Below are positions 1-10,320 of a stretch of DNA of 13,802 nucleotides, in pieces (positions within the stretch are counted from its first letter, which is position 1; each line of letters opens with the position of its first letter). Made by a program: the position numbers and the translations under genes. The notes beneath the pieces are model-generated. The model worked only from the letters and a program-made list of their open reading frames with translations, was not told the origin of the DNA and made no database searches. The stretch is from assembly GCA_003024985.2 (NCBI GenBank), contig PXIH01S0007726.1. The stretch is one strand, 5' to 3'. The DNA is from Euperipatoides rowelli (taxonomy: Eukaryota > Onychophora > Udeonychophora > Euonychophora > Peripatopsidae).

Positions 1-2990
1 ATTTAATTTCTAGTCTATCAAGACTTTTAAATCAGTTGTTTGAAAATTATAAATTTGTTTTGAAACTGTTTTTACTAAATTAATGTGTCTATTGATACCA
101 GCAGATGATTTCTTATATTTAAACTTTGTGAGAAATGAAGAGGAGACTGGCATCGTTGTTTCAATGTTCTTTTTCTAATTTTCTTGAATGACCTCTAATG
201 ACTTTTATTGTTCAGTTTGTATATAGGTCTTTATGTATTGATTTGTTAATGAACATTTAAGTGAAAATAGATCTCCTCTTGATGCTATTTGTGATGGAGT
301 AAGAATTTAAAACTTTATTTAGTCTGTCAAAGGTACTGTAGGTGGTTTTTTAAGTTTTGATATAAGTTTTGTGAAATCTCTGGCTTTTAAAATAAAGAAT
401 GGATTTTTTTTTTCTTCCAATTATTTTATAGTTTCATGATTGGTAAAAATAGTTACATTATTAGGTTTAAGAAGTCAAGACCGGTACACAATTCACTATT
501 AAACAGTTCTATATTTAAAAAATTTTTGTGGAATCCTAGGCTATAAGTTAAATTTCATTCAAAATTTTCTACACACACATCCTTAGTTAAAAATACCCAC
601 ATAATAAAACACTAGCACAACTCACCAGTCTTGATAAAGATCAATATGACACCGCTAAACTATAGCCTGCTGTGTTAAAGTTTAAGCTCAATAGCATGAT
701 CTGTGCAAAGTTGTATTAATTTGCATTGCAACATAAGCTTTCTGTTTCACCCAAACATCTAGCCCTTGCACAAATTTGATTCTCCTAAATTGAGTATAAT
801 GTTATGGATTTTCCTCCCAAGATGTTACAGTAAGTTGCTGTAGGCTATATCTGCATTTTTATCAAACTTGATAGGCTACGGTAATCCTAAATAAAGTATT
901 ATCATTTTCTAATAACATCTCACTCTGATATACTGTATATATCCTTTTCATTTTTGTATATAAAGGGCTATCACATGTACANTTCTCCTTCCCTCTACCT
1001 AGATGTGACACATTCATCTGCCTCTTTAACAAATTTGTTTATACAGTACTAAACCAAGATCGTTTAAACTTCCTATTTTTGCTCAATTCTTTTAATTTTT
1101 GTCTGGATTATTCACCCACCTCCTCCCAAGTAGATATAAATTACATGCACATCTAGCTAATTCCAAATTTGTAATTTTCCCAGGTGAAATAAGCCTAGTA
1201 TTATTTCTTACTTTTGGCCACTCCATTTTTGTTTGTAGAATGTGGATGTGTGTGTCTGTCCACTCCACTCATTCACAATAGTTTGCAGCTAACTTAGGCT
1301 ATACCGGTATGTGCAATCTACTTAGGCCTACAACCAAATTTAATTTAATTGTACTCAGTAGCCTAGTATTTATATTCACTTTTGCTCAAATTCTTTTGAT
1401 TTGACTGTAGCAGATGCTAGTTTAATATCTACAGGGAACAACACAAATGAAGCATCCAGATACCCACCTACAGATCAAATAACTTAGGCTACAGTAGCTT
1501 ATATTTTAATTTTGTAGCATATTTTTTTATTTTATTATTAATTATATTTTATGATGCTTCATGGCTGTTTGCCGATATCGTTTAATTAAAATTTCTTCAA
1601 GCTGATCATATCTAGGCCTATGCATTGTTTCATTGAAACCACGGATTTGAATCAATATTTAAATCGCTAGCCTACATTTGTGTAAGCCATTCTGCCTGTG
1701 GCACACCATGCATAGGCTGCAACGACTCGCTTTTTCATCATATCGTAGACTAATCAATTTTTGATAAATACGGGAGACACCCTCAAACTAAAATCTTGTG
1801 TGCGCCTTTGCATGTTTTCTACACCCATCGTTTCATAAATCTAGAAATATTATAGGCTAACTAAGAAATTTTTACATGCAGAAGATAATGACATTATAGG
1901 GGGTTAGCATATTTTTTTCTTTATAGCCATAGATTTTGTCAAATCTAAAAATTCAGATCATTAAATAATATTTGATTAATGTAACATCACAATTTAAGTT
2001 ACACGCTGTCTTTCAATAATAGATTTTTAGACTACGGTATACCGGTATATAGAATGTCCAAACTTAAAAAAATGTAATTGGAAGCATTACATATACCGGC
2101 ATTATGTTTGCATCCTGGTATGTATAATTTTGTTTCAGAATTGTTGGAATAGGCTACCGTACTTTTAGAAATTGCATGCATATTTTTTTTTTTTAAAGTC
2201 ACAAATTTTTAAAAGCAAATAGGCTAATCTGACAGTCTTTTCAGTTCAGTGCTAGCCTACACATTGAGCAGCCCTGAACTGAAAACTGGTGCACAGTCGA
2301 ACAGGAAATAGCCTACTCACTTTGTGCAGTACCGTACTTTGACATTTTTAATGGAAGTGAATTGAACCCTAGTGTTATTTGTATGGCAACTGACAGTAGA
2401 TATTTTCTCTTTCCCCCATGCTCCGAAAATGCCCATTAACAAAAAAGTTTGATTATCAGCAAATCTGGACTGTATTATTTTATTCCCACATTATATTGTG
2501 GGATCAAAGTGTTAAATTTCCAAATAAATTTACCTTGTCTCAAGTTCAGTATTTGTCCACAACTACCTTGCTACAGTACCGTATAAGAAAACTATTTTTT
2601 TTCTATATAAATGTTTTTAGATAACATGGAGTAGGCTAAATGGAGACTGGATATATTGATCTGGTTTTATGGCAAAAATATAATGTTGACAAATGATTTA
2701 TGCAGTTACAGTATGTAACAAAATAATATAATCTTGTAAAAGCCAGAATATATCATGAAAACCTTTAAAAAAAGGTGTCTATAATATCCCTGGTTTATGG
2801 TAGGCTATATATATCAAATGTAAACAAATGCTTATTGTTTGATAAAGTATGGTGTAGGCTGCCAATAAAAAAAATAGTAAAACATATCAAGAAAATAACA
2901 ATGTATAATACTTTGCAACAATAAACTTAAATATAATACTAAAAAATATAAAAGAACAAAAAAATACTTTTAAATATTAAAATTACACTT
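1..2990. other. AT-rich non-coding region with TAGGCTA/TACCGGTA words
   Basis: I see no gene here. The longest open frames are about 60-70 codons, have no recognisable motif and sit in AT-rich sequence full of stops. What stands out is a repeated vocabulary: TAGGCTA or its complement TAGCCTA occurs about 14 times between 537 and 2807, for example at 841-847, 872-878, 1295-1301, 1485-1491, 2150-2156 and 2801-2807. TAGGCCTA occurs at 1323-1330 and 1612-1619. CpG-bearing words TACCGGTA and TACCGTA also recur, and the 12-base palindrome at 2038-2049 is TATACCGGTATA. Position 982 is an ambiguous base. The region could be intergenic DNA downstream of the channel gene or part of a neighbouring intron; the sequence does not decide between them. 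Confidence 0.6.
2238..2285. repeat. 12-bp perfect inverted repeat with 24-nt spacer
   Basis: TTTTCAGTTCAG at 2238-2249 is answered exactly by CTGAACTGAAAA at 2274-2285, with 24 bases between, so a single strand could fold into a 12-bp stem. The pairing does not extend outward. TAGCCTA lies in the loop. No terminator-like or tRNA-like feature goes with it. It may be a small foldback left by an insertion or by strand switching during replication. Confidence 0.7.
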
Positions 2991-3480
2991 ACCTCATATG
3001 CTAGCACATTCAGCAAGAATCAAACAATCCTTTGCTGCACTCCCACCATAATTTCTTCAAGTGTAGCAACCAAATTTTATAATCTCCAAGGTACAGCAAC
3101 TCCATTGAACAACCAAATGAACATAATATCCAACAGGGTGAATTTCTGGAGTCCTTAAGTGAATGGTAATACACAAAATAAATATATATATATATATCCA
3201 ATGGAACTTTTTCCAAGCATTGAAACACCAGTATCACTAAGCAAAAAAGCAAACTGTGGACGGCAGAATAAACAATTCTTGATAGTGATGATAATAGTTA
3301 TAACAACAGTGAGCATTCATCTCTTTTAAAGCATTTAACAACAAGGCACCAATCAAAATTAATTTTAAAATGCTCCCAGGTTTGTCCCGGTATTCCAACA
3401 ATTCAGATATATCCAATTGAATAACAATAAACTCATGCCAGACTTTCTTCACTTGTTTGAATTACTAATTGCTAGAGGAA
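2991..3480. other. Non-coding AT-rich stretch with an (AT)8 microsatellite
   Basis: No supported gene. Two minus-strand open frames (about 80 and 71 codons, 3010-3452) have no recognisable domain, and one of them simply runs through the dinucleotide repeat. The microsatellite (AT)8 is at 3182-3197. The stretch may still belong to the distal 3' untranslated region of the channel gene, whose end I could not place. Confidence 0.5.
3182..3197. repeat. (AT)8 microsatellite
   Basis: Eight uninterrupted AT units. It is short and of a kind expected by slippage in AT-rich DNA. Confidence 0.85.
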
Positions 3481-4439
3481 CATAACAGATAGTCTCAGAT
3501 GATCCTACGTTGTATATTATCCTAAACGCTGGTAACTATCAACTTATTCATTTACATACTGATTTTTATCTAAAGCCCGTTTGCATAGTGTAATGGTAAT
3601 CTTCATACAAATTTTGTATAATATTTATGGCCGCTTGGTTAAGTCGTTCCACTTCAACGATTTTGCAAAATTTAATAGCAACATCGTTGTTAAAAAAGTT
3701 TGCATTTTCCAAAACCCATTTAACATTTGTTCATTGGCATTAAGTGCAAGCCCAAGAAAAGCTTCAATTTTTGGCCAATCATTGTAACAATTTACCCTGA
3801 TTTGGTCCCTAATTTTTTTTCCCTTTCAAAGACTTTGGTTTTGGAAGGTTCAATGATTGCACCAGCTGAGCATATTTTTTAGATATATTTTTTGATTTTA
3901 ATTGCATCTCCTTTCTTGTTCCAAAGTATCATAAATCCATCAGATTCTGGCAACTAGATAAAGCTTTGGTGGACCGCGTTTTCTCCTAAACACGCGTTCC
4001 AATAATGCAACCAGCAAATTCACCAGGGTGCTATATACGAAGGAAGACAACAGAGCATTGATTCATGTGATGGAGAAGCACTGTGCAATCAGTCTTTAAT
4101 CCAGCAATAATGGCTCCTGACGGATAAAGGCAGCACAGGGAGAATCAAGACTGTCCCGAGTTCCTCGGCTACTACTCATTGGATACAACGGTTATGTCTC
4201 TCAAGACTCGTTATGTATCCACAGCCTTCAATTGCTTCGTATTTTCACAAGTGAATCAAAAACAAGCCAAAAGTGATCGAAATCAAATAAGATATAAAGC
4301 ATAGCTTCATTCCTTCGTAAAATGCTTGTGTTTGATATATATACATGATGTAAAGTATACCAATTTCAGCAGTGAATCTAATTTGAAGGATTATAACTCA
4401 GCTTGTATTTTGTAGCAAAGGAAACTCCTGGACAGGCTG
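3480..4439 (-). other. Probable 3' untranslated region of the Kv1 gene
   Basis: This stretch lies directly after the channel stop codon on the minus strand. It is less AT-biased than the flanks and keeps many CpG dinucleotides, for example around 3970-4000, 4115-4170 and 4205-4240, which fits an exonic 3' UTR rather than intergenic DNA. On the minus strand I see no AATAAA between 2990 and 4439. The variant ATTAAA occurs at 4095-4100, 3897-3902 and 3671-3676, so the polyadenylation site is uncertain and the left boundary is a guess from composition. A Pumilio-type UGUAUAUA lies on the minus strand at 4338-4345, about 95 bases past the stop. Confidence 0.45.
4338..4345 (-). promoter_or_regulatory. 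Possible Pumilio response element in 3' UTR
   Basis: On the minus strand the bases read TGTATATA, matching the UGUANAUA consensus bound by Pumilio/PUF proteins. It is about 95 bases after the channel stop codon. Pumilio is known to repress ion-channel mRNAs in insect neurons. In AT-rich DNA an 8-base match can easily arise by chance, so this is a candidate only. Confidence 0.25.
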
Positions 4440-5969
4440 CTAGACATCGGTTTCGATGCTGGCGTTGATGTTGTTAGGTTGTTGATTGCAATTGTTTAAT
4501 TTTTTAGGCTCTATTATTAATCCTTCTTCCATCTCCATGATATCCGAACTTGTATCGCTCTCGGGGCCCTTAATTTTGCCGGTTGTATGTGTTGGAAGAT
4601 ATGGACAGCTCGATACATGTGTAAATTGGCCCGAGTTCATCTCGTCGTGGTCAGTGTCCCGATGATAGAAATAATTGAAGTTCGAGACAATAACCGGAAC
4701 AGGAAGAGCAATTGTCAGCACACCCGCTATGGCACACAGCGATCCAACTAACTTGCCCCATACACCCACTGGGCGCATGTCACCATATCCGACTGTCGTC
4801 ATGGTGACAACGGCCCACCAGAATGCGTCGGGGATGCTCTTAAAAAATGACTTTTCTGAATCCGCTTCAGCAAAGTATACAGCACTGGAGAATAATATGA
4901 CTCCTATGAGGAGAAAAAATATAAGTAATCCCAGCTCCCGCATGCTAGCTCGTAAAGTCCGGCCTAAAATTTGAAGACCTTTAGAATGCCTCGATAGTTT
5001 AAAAATTCGAAAAACCCTAACTAACCTGATTACTCGAAGAATTGCTAAAGACATAGCTTGACTGCTCCGACTTTCATCCGCGACCACGGTGCCCAGCGTG
5101 ACGAAATATGGAATTATAGCCACTATGTCTATGACATTCATTATGTTCTTGAAAAATGCAAACTTTATTGGGCACGACCCGAACCTAAATATCAGTTCAA
5201 ATGTAAACCAAACTATACAACCAGTCTCTATGATAAAAAAGGGTTCACTAAATTTGGGGACTTCATCCTCCTCCACTTTAGTAGCGTTGTCTGTCGTGTT
5301 GTAGATTTTGTAGTGTTTGAACTCTGGCAATGTTTCCAAGCAGAATATGACAATGGACAGCAAAATGACACAAACGGAAATGATAGCAATGCCTCGTGCC
5401 CAATGGGAACTCTCTGGATATTCAAATAACAACCAGATTTTTCTTTGAAGTTGATTTGACGGTAAGGGTTTTTCCTCCTCCTTTATAAAACCTTCATCCT
5501 CCCTAAACTTCATGATGGCTTCATCTCCTAATTCATAAAATTTTATTTCCTCAGAAAATACATCTAATGGAACGTTGACGGGTCTGCGAATACGTCCTCC
5601 ACTCTGATAATAATATAATATAGCATCAAAACTTGGCCGATTACGGTCGAAAAAATATTCGTTCCGTAAAGGGTCAAAATAACGGATACGTTTTGCCGGG
5701 TCGCCTAGCAAGGTGTTTGGGAACTGGTTAAGCGTTCGTAATTGCGTTTCAAACCTCAAACCGCTGATGTTAATCACAACACGTTCACAACATTCATGGT
5801 CATGAGGTACCTGAGTATTTGCTTCATCTGTCACCACGTCCACCACTTCCTCGCCTAGCTTCGGCATCGACCTGGAATTCGGGATCGTATTCCGTGAGTG
5901 GATCCGCTGCATCTGGTTACTGTAGGGCATCCCTCCATTACCCTCCAGACCCGCCATTGCAACCTCCAT
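4440..5969 (-). CDS. Voltage-gated potassium channel, Shaker/Kv1 subfamily
   Basis: This encodes a complete 509-residue pore-forming alpha subunit, expected to tetramerise in the plasma membrane and pass K+ on depolarisation. In order it has: a T1 tetramerisation domain (about 60-165, with [12 protein letters not shown]); S1 (about 192-212); an S1-S2 loop with two N-glycosylation sequons at N224 and N228; S2 (243-263); S3 (277-296); S4 (309-328) with charges R312, R315, R318, R321, K324 and R327; the S4-S5 linker; S5 (345-367); the selectivity filter TVGYGD at 392-397; S6 with PVPVIV (423-428); and a C-terminal ETDV, a class I PDZ ligand. Length is normal for Kv1. I start at ATG 5967-5969. 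The context is AGGATGG, it is the first in-frame ATG after a stop at 6102-6104, and it gives the mollusc-like N-terminus [13 protein letters not shown]. There is no intron in the coding region. No obvious N-terminal ball is visible, so a delayed rectifier is more likely than an A-type channel. R399 replaces Shaker T449. Confidence 0.97.
   Translation of the reverse strand: MEVAMAGLEGNGGMPYSNQMQRIHSRNTIPNSRSMPKLGEEVVDVVTDEANTQVPHDHECCERVVINISGLRFETQLRTLNQFPNTLLGDPAKRIRYFDPLRNEYFFDRNRPSFDAILYYYQSGGRIRRPVNVPLDVFSEEIKFYELGDEAIMKFREDEGFIKEEEKPLPSNQLQRKIWLLFEYPESSHWARGIAIISVCVILLSIVIFCLETLPEFKHYKIYNTTDNATKVEEDEVPKFSEPFFIIETGCIVWFTFELIFRFGSCPIKFAFFKNIMNVIDIVAIIPYFVTLGTVVADESRSSQAMSLAILRVIRLVRVFRIFKLSRHSKGLQILGRTLRASMRELGLLIFFLLIGVILFSSAVYFAEADSEKSFFKSIPDAFWWAVVTMTTVGYGDMRPVGVWGKLVGSLCAIAGVLTIALPVPVIVSNFNYFYHRDTDHDEMNSGQFTHVSSCPYLPTHTTGKIKGPESDTSSDIMEMEEGLIIEPKKLNNCNQQPNNINASIETDV
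4779..4796 (-). other. K+ selectivity filter codons (TVGYGD)
   Basis: Residues 392-397 read TVGYGD, the canonical potassium selectivity signature, preceded by the pore helix [11 protein letters not shown]. Arg399 (codon CGC at 4773-4775) follows two residues later at the outer mouth. Confidence 0.95.
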
Positions 5970-6094
5970 CCTGCCCCCAGCTTTTAAAGCCTTGTGCTTT
6001 GGGACAGGACGCACAACGGGGGTAAACCCCCACTTCTCGATAAAATCTAATTTCGAAATTTTGGTTTTAATTTTGATTGCAAATATGGCGGTCC

Positions 6095-6148
6095 TCACAT
6101 ATTATTCGTGTTGCCCGGATGAAAGTGAAATTGTGACGTAAGCACCAT
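6095..6148 (-). other. 17-codon upstream ORF in the presumed 5' leader
   Basis: On the minus strand an ATG at 6146-6148 in the favourable context AGGATGG opens 17 codons and closes with TGA at 6095-6097. Its last sense codon is itself ATG, so the frame ends as ATG-TGA. The stop is 125 bases upstream of the channel ATG. No other ATG lies between this uORF and the main start. If the mRNA includes this stretch, the uORF could limit translation of the channel. It has no known function and matters only if it is transcribed. Confidence 0.4.
6134..6141. promoter_or_regulatory. CRE-like site TGACGTAA
   Basis: TGACGTAA differs by one base from the palindromic cAMP response element and is a known bZIP (CREB/ATF type) variant. 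It lies 165 bases upstream of the channel start codon. Binding is inferred from sequence only, and the site overlaps the uORF. Confidence 0.35.
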
Positions 6149-6615
6149 CCTCCAGCCCGGTAGTAAGATGGTACCCTCGGCGTCATAAGCTGAATATGCC
6201 GAGTAGAACTTTAATTTGGATCTTTTACATTGAGAGTAGAAAGCCAGTCAATCGGAGGAGTTTTAAAAGTAATAACACACATTATAGTTCCGCCTAATCT
6301 GTTTTTAAACAACATTAATTTGTTAAAAAGGTAAAAATCTAAATCCAATACCAGCTCCGCGCACAGCCGACTCTGGTGATGCAGAGCAGGAGCAGAATTG
6401 TTTAGATTATAATTATCATTTTTTTCCCATGTTTATTTGGGCGATAAATTTTCATCCACTATGTATCTTAGGCACACGTAATATTTTCTTGACTTTTTAC
6501 ATAATGAAATAAAATATATATTTTAATAATATGTGAGGAATTTAAAGAAGAAAAAAATGAATTGATTTTATAATAAGGTAATGAATTCCCATAGTAACCA
6601 GATAACGCCAGACTA

Positions 6616-6625
6616 GCGCATGCGG
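6616..6625. promoter_or_regulatory. NRF1-like site GCGCATGCGG
   Basis: The ten bases match the GCGCATGCGC palindrome bound by NRF1 at nine positions. The site is one of few CpG-bearing spots in an otherwise AT-rich stretch about 650 bases upstream of the channel ATG. NRF1 sites commonly mark CpG-type promoters. The link to this gene is an inference. Confidence 0.3.
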
Positions 6626-6640
6626 ATTTGAATATTGTTT

Positions 6641-9000
6641 TGATTAAGGTTTCATTGAGAAATAAAAATTAAAAAAAAAAAACAGCTGTGATCGTAATTA
6701 AAGCAATAAAAATTATTATTACATCTCTTACAGACAGTGCACATTAATACTATTAATTCCTCCAAGCTGTTAATTATAGTTAATATTTCAGATCTTGACA
6801 CAAGTGCACAATTGGAAGGGTAAATCTATTCACAGCAGTAGTGCTTAAGCCATGCAAGTTCAGCTTGACGTGAAGAGCAGCGGTACGAAAGCTTGATAAT
6901 GAATCTTCTACAAACAGCCATTTATACATTGCATTTATAATAATTTTTTTTTTTTCTCAGAGATATATAGCATGTCATATAAATCCATTCAATAAATGCA
7001 TTATATTTTTGAGCCCTAATTATTCAGGGAGATTCTATAGGCTACTTATGTACATATCAAGACAGTGTTCTTAAAACTTTGATACACATTGTTGCGATGG
7101 AGTCAATGATTAAAAATAATTTTGACAAATTAAAAAACAAAAACATTTATTTCATATCTTATAACTAAATTTAATTAAAAATAAATAAATAATATTTTGA
7201 TAACTGACAAATCAACAAATACTTGTTTTCTTCTTCAAAAATATATACAGTAGGATAAATTTTGATAAAGTTGATGTTGGCTATAGGCTATTTTACATTT
7301 CTTAATATATTTAAAAGTCTGAAAGTCGTAAAATATTAATGTATTTTTCTTGTTTACTATTTTTTGTGTGCATAATTTCTAAATTAATCAAGAAGATTAG
7401 TCATGCAACATCTATAACAATAATTGAAGATAATAATTAATATCCTATTAAATAAATTATTCAAACAATTTATTCAAGGAGATGGAGGAACATAAGAGTA
7501 TACTTTATCATAGAAATTCTGGCCATGTTAGACTCATTCTACAGGCATCCTGGATCATCTGTCCAGGTGCATCACAAATTACAAACTTCAATGCTAGAAT
7601 AACTAAAAGCTTAAATTTAGGAAATTAAATGGATTTTTTTTTTTTTAATAGGATAAATTAAAAATAAATTGTTTTGTCATTTACTATCATCAAACTTAAA
7701 AAAATCCATAATTCTGTTTCTACCATCCTGTCCATAAATCCAATATTATATCATATAATCTCCCCCCCACCCCCAATAAATCAACACTGTGGATCCAGCA
7801 GGGCACAGTGGAATGCTTTTCAGATGTTTGTATGTTACCTTACCTCAAATACTTTTTTTAACATTTTTTAAAAATCCCCTCTCACCACTTGTAAACATTT
7901 TTTTCTATTCAATGTATTGAGAATTTTAAAATATCCATATCCTTCTCCCCCTTCCACCGCTCCCCACCACCCAATAAATTAAAATATCTAAAAAATCTTT
8001 TAAAACTGCTTAGACACATACTCTATTCAATTATTTTTAGGTAAACTACCTTATGATAGGACAGACATCAAATAAGCTGTATTGATTTAACAATAGATTT
8101 ATTTAAAGCTACTGTATATAGGAGGCAAAAATATTTTTTATTTTAAATATTAAATGGTTAGTAGATAATTTTAGATTACAGTTAATATTAATAAATAAAA
8201 TTTAAAGAGTCTGAGAATTCAATTCTATTTAATTCAACATTGCACATAAGGATTGAAAATCAGCATATTATGGTAGGTCAGATACAGAAACTTCTGTTTG
8301 GGAGAAAAGACCTTAATACAAAAAATTCAATTGTGTGGGAAGAGCAAGGAGAAAAAAATAGAACATAATTATCTCCAAATTTTAAGTTGACAAAAGGGAG
8401 CAGCCATCTGATTTTTTAAATTTTCCACCTCATTTTAATTCTTTCACATCTTAAGAAAAATATTCATTTTCTATTACCTTGTATCAGCTGGTAATGTTAG
8501 ACATCAAGACATTTCTCTCTTAATAATGTTTTTTTGTTTTTGTTTTTTCACTATTCCTGTCAGAGCTGGCATTGAAAATATTTTCAAAGTCCAAACTACA
8601 GACCAAAACAATGCTGCTATTAATTTTCTGTTCTTTCTATTTTTAAAAACTAGGAGATTGAACATTTCTCAATAAACCTGAAGGGAAATCAGCTTAGACT
8701 AGTCCTTGACAGGCTGATAGCTAATATATTTTTAGATTATTAAAGAAGTGGTGTATCTTAACTGCAAGTTTCTCTTCCTCCCCAGATAATTAAAATATCT
8801 GCAGTTTGATCCAGTTATCCTCCAATGCACATACAATAAGCTTATATACTGTAATTACTAAAGATGTTTTTGGAAGTGCTTACAGGTGCATTTTGTTCCT
8901 AAATGGTTAACCATTTGGAATTGGATTTTGTAGAGATTAAACTTATTTATTAATGAACAATAAAGTTAAAAATTATTTAGTTGTTTATTTCACTGAATAC
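6641..9000. other. AT-rich non-coding region
   Basis: No gene is supported. Open frames are short and motif-free. I note two related-looking patches: a C-rich run (7762-7774) followed by AATAAAT, and a second C-rich patch (7951-7972) also followed by AATAAAT. TAGGCTA words recur at 7038-7044 and 7284-7290. There is a 16-bp palindrome at 8901-8916. The rest is A/T runs without a repeat boundary that I can define. Confidence 0.55.
8901..8916. repeat. 16-bp perfect palindrome
   Basis: AAATGGTTAACCATTT equals its own reverse complement, with TTAA at the centre. It does not extend further. No function can be assigned. Confidence 0.7.
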
Positions 9001-9127
9001 AGTATTTATAGTTTATAGTTTTTTTTTTGCTAGAAAAGATGGAGGAAAGTAATGGAAAACTTGGATCTTTAAATTTGTACTTGCTAAAGTCCTACTTAAA
9101 ATATACTAATAGCCTACTACTACTAAG

Positions 9128-9147
9128 AATAATAATAATAATAATAA
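9128..9147. repeat. (AAT)6 microsatellite
   Basis: Six AAT units followed by AA, directly after a TAGCCTACTACTACTA stretch. Confidence 0.85.
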
Positions 9148-9792
9148 CTAGCAAAAGAAGCCACCCAGTGGCTACCATAAAGTTTTACAAATGTATGATA
9201 ACCTTTCTCTCGAGTTATTGGAACTTCCAGAGTTCTATATAGTTGACCAGCAAACTTTGTAGCTCCTTAATTATAAATTTTCAAAAATCCACTTCCAGAG
9301 CTGGGAAGATCATAAGAAGCTCAAAATAGCATCAAACAGACCTGATTTATCAGGACTTTCAAGTATATCAAAGATCATTGCACTAGGATGAGTGGTTGAT
9401 GCGAATCAACAAAACTTTTATTATACAGATAGTCTATTTTTTAAGGATATTTTTATAAGCATCTGGCCAACAACCTCAGGAGCTCTATTTACGCCAAAAA
9501 CAATTATGTATGACTGCAGACACTTGAATAAATGGATAAGTGCTTTATTTTATTTATTTTTAATATTTATTTATAGTCGTAGTCTTCACCCCAACCTGAA
9601 CTCTATTGCAATAAGATAATCAATTATAGTTATGCTCTCAACCCTAATCCAAATCAATTAAATTAATCTACTTGATTCTTTTTGATAATTTTTAAATAAT
9701 TTCCTTCAGCTAAGCTATTAACCAATCAACAACCATTCTTGGAATAAAATTAATTACTGACTTTGCTAGCCATATATGGTACATACATTTTT

Positions 9793-9820
9793 TTGTGTGT
9801 ATATGTATATGTGTGTGTAT
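9793..9820. repeat. TG/TA-rich simple repeat
   Basis: An imperfect run of alternating T with G or A (GTGTGTATATGTATATGTGT and on). It is typical slippage sequence. Confidence 0.75.
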
Positions 9821-9961
9821 TGGTAAAAGCTGCAAAATTTTCATTGTTCTTTTTTTTTTTTAATGGAATGCTTAGTTATGTTTTATTTGTGATTGATATA
9901 ATATATCCAACATTAATTTATATTAAATTTATCATCATTGGATACAATTAAGTGTTGCTGA

Positions 9962-10320
9962 CTGAAAACTGTAGGTAAAAATATGTGGTAGGAAAGAGAG
10001 AAAGAGGAGAAAACATTGATAAATATATATACAGGAGAAGAGGATGGAAGGGGGAATGTTCAGAACTAAGATTATAACATAGAAGTAATTTGAAAGTTGG
10101 CATAAAACATATCTGAGAATTGAAAGAGATAAAAAAATTACTATATATGATAGAAATTAATGTTTATAGGAAATTTCTCTACATTTGATAAAAGGTTGAG
10201 GGTAAAAATAAGTGTGAAGGGTAGGATAAATAGATAGGTATAAAACTAGAGAGAAATGTTAAGAAATAGTCTTAAATATACAAACTGTATGAGGATTGGA
10301 TGAAACATGTGAGTGAGGAC
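9962..10320. other. Purine-rich, strand-asymmetric tract
   Basis: For about 360 bases the plus strand is dominated by A and G, with few C residues. The strongest part is 9990-10060 (GAAAGAGAGAAAGAGGAG and similar). There is no open frame of note and no unit repeat. It may be the remnant of an old repeat or simply a compositional tract. Confidence 0.5.

Larger units (their letters stand above)
5970..6640 (-). promoter_or_regulatory. Probable 5' leader and promoter region of Kv1
   Basis: This lies upstream of the channel start on the minus strand. CpG is more frequent here than in the AT-rich flanks (for example around 6015-6025, 6135-6200 and 6350-6372). No TATA box stands out near a plausible start. 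A CRE-like TGACGTAA at 6134-6141 and an NRF1-like GCGCATGCGG at 6616-6625 are the strongest candidate sites. The transcription start cannot be read from the sequence, and an upstream non-coding exon with an intron inside this stretch cannot be excluded. I see no convincing pyrimidine-rich splice acceptor near the ATG. Confidence 0.45.

Noticed and set aside
1099-1281. 60-codon plus-strand frame as a small peptide gene
   Set aside because: No signal beyond chance; the hydrophobic appearance reflects T-rich codons.
3010-3252. 80-codon minus-strand open frame as a small gene
   Set aside because: It runs through the (AT)8 repeat (giving IYIYIY), has no motif and lies in AT-rich DNA.
5058-5429. 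123-codon open frame antisense to the channel
   Set aside because: It is a shadow of the strongly constrained channel coding sequence and has no independent motif.
6096-6098. GTG as the start of the channel protein, giving 552 residues
   Set aside because: GTG is not a normal nuclear start codon in animals, and the family-typical N-terminus begins at the ATG at 5967-5969.
9027-9242. 71-codon plus-strand frame
   Set aside because: It passes through the (AAT)6 microsatellite and shows no recognisable domain.
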